64,000 nt of DNA from Mesocentrotus franciscanus (Eukaryota; Echinodermata; Echinoidea; Camarodonta; Strongylocentrotidae): positions 22,606,251-22,670,250 of the forward strand of contig CP137668.1 of the NCBI GenBank assembly GCA_037976565.1. The letters are read 5' to 3'. The position numbers and the translations under genes are program-made. The notes under the pieces are model-generated. The model had not been told where the DNA came from. It made no database searches and was given only the letters and a program-made list of their open reading frames with translations. Positions 63,491 to 64,000 of this stretch are shown here, piece by piece. Positions within the stretch are counted from its first letter, which is position 1. Each line of letters opens with the position of its first letter.

Positions 63491-64000
63491 GTTAAAATAT
63501 TAATATCAATACAGAGGTTTTCGAATTAAAGTACAATTATTCTTTAGTAATTACCATGTTTCTTGTAGGACAATAACTTTATCGAACTCGTCCACTTGTT
63601 TCGGGGCTTTTTCTTCTTTTGTTTTCTGCTAAAATTTGTTTATTATCAGATTTCTTTACTCTACTGCAAGTAACCATCAGCTATCGATTTTTTTTTAAAT
63701 ACCATTTTTTCACATTTTCTACTCTTCCGTCTTTCTCTCTCTTTCTATCTATCTCTTTATCTCTCATCTTGAATATTCTTCTACTGACATTTACGTTTTC
63801 ATCCTATCTTGTATTTCCCTTCACATTTCGTAACAGCTCCATGAAGTGGACAATATTATAAATCTGAGGCTCCATGTGTTTATTGTAAAGTTTGGACATC
63901 CGTGGAGAGAAAACATTGGCAAGATTTCGTTCAAGTCTTCCGAACAATCAATGCTTTTTATTAGAGTGATAGTCAATGAATGAAAAGCCAAGGTAAACTA
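63491..64000. other. Window end, nothing recognised
   Basis: AT-rich with a short CT-rich stretch near 63720-63770. No supported feature. Confidence 0.4.

Overview
The window is animal nuclear DNA: AT-rich, intron-rich and crowded with short DNA transposons, tRNA-derived SINEs and microsatellites. No bacterial, organellar or viral gene block is visible. The style of the repeats and the gene families suggest a marine deuterostome invertebrate, most likely an echinoderm. That placement is an inference, because no species-diagnostic gene is present.

Three coding loci can be supported, plus one candidate small ORF. (1) The central 26 kb (9951-35993, minus strand) holds a complete organic anion transporting polypeptide gene (SLCO/OATP family). 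It can be joined from 11 coding exons with GT-AG introns and consistent phases into 695 codons, the usual family length, including the extracellular Kazal-like cysteine domain. (2) Inside its 11-kb first coding intron, on the opposite strand, lies an uninterrupted 445-codon carbohydrate sulfotransferase gene (26846-28183) with a type II membrane anchor and both PAPS-binding motifs. (3) At the left edge (1141-1292, minus) is the first coding exon of a THAP zinc-finger gene. It ends at a good splice donor but carries a one-base frameshift between the first zinc-binding cysteines. (4) At 51807-51956 (plus) a 49-codon ORF sits under an exact TATAAAAG box and a strong initiation context; its function is unknown.

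Most of the remaining 60 kb is repeats. At least five non-autonomous families have TTAA-bounded termini, nearly all beginning TTAAAG: A (five copies), B (two, with a long internal hairpin), C (two), D and E. There are hAT-type MITEs with 8-bp target duplications (family F, five clear copies; family G, one), a foldback element with an exact 8-bp duplication, two TA-flanked CAGTCAAACC elements, and two CpG-ended families (K, L) carrying arrays of nuclear-receptor-like DR1 motifs. Four tRNA-derived SINEs lie in OATP intron 1, and a decayed LINE reverse-transcriptase fragment lies in another OATP intron.

Layout: 0-1.4 kb THAP exon and its presumed promoter; 1.4-9.4 kb repeats and AT-rich spacer; 9.95-36 kb OATP with the nested sulfotransferase; 36-64 kb no recognised conserved gene, only MITEs, microsatellites, long polypyrimidine tracts and the TATA-driven small ORF. 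No operons, CRISPR arrays or bacterial-type signals occur. I found no convincing new biological system. The most unusual items are the TTAA-MITE constellation, the palindromic minisatellite at 28653-29029, the DR1 arrays, the frameshifted THAP exon and the small ORF.
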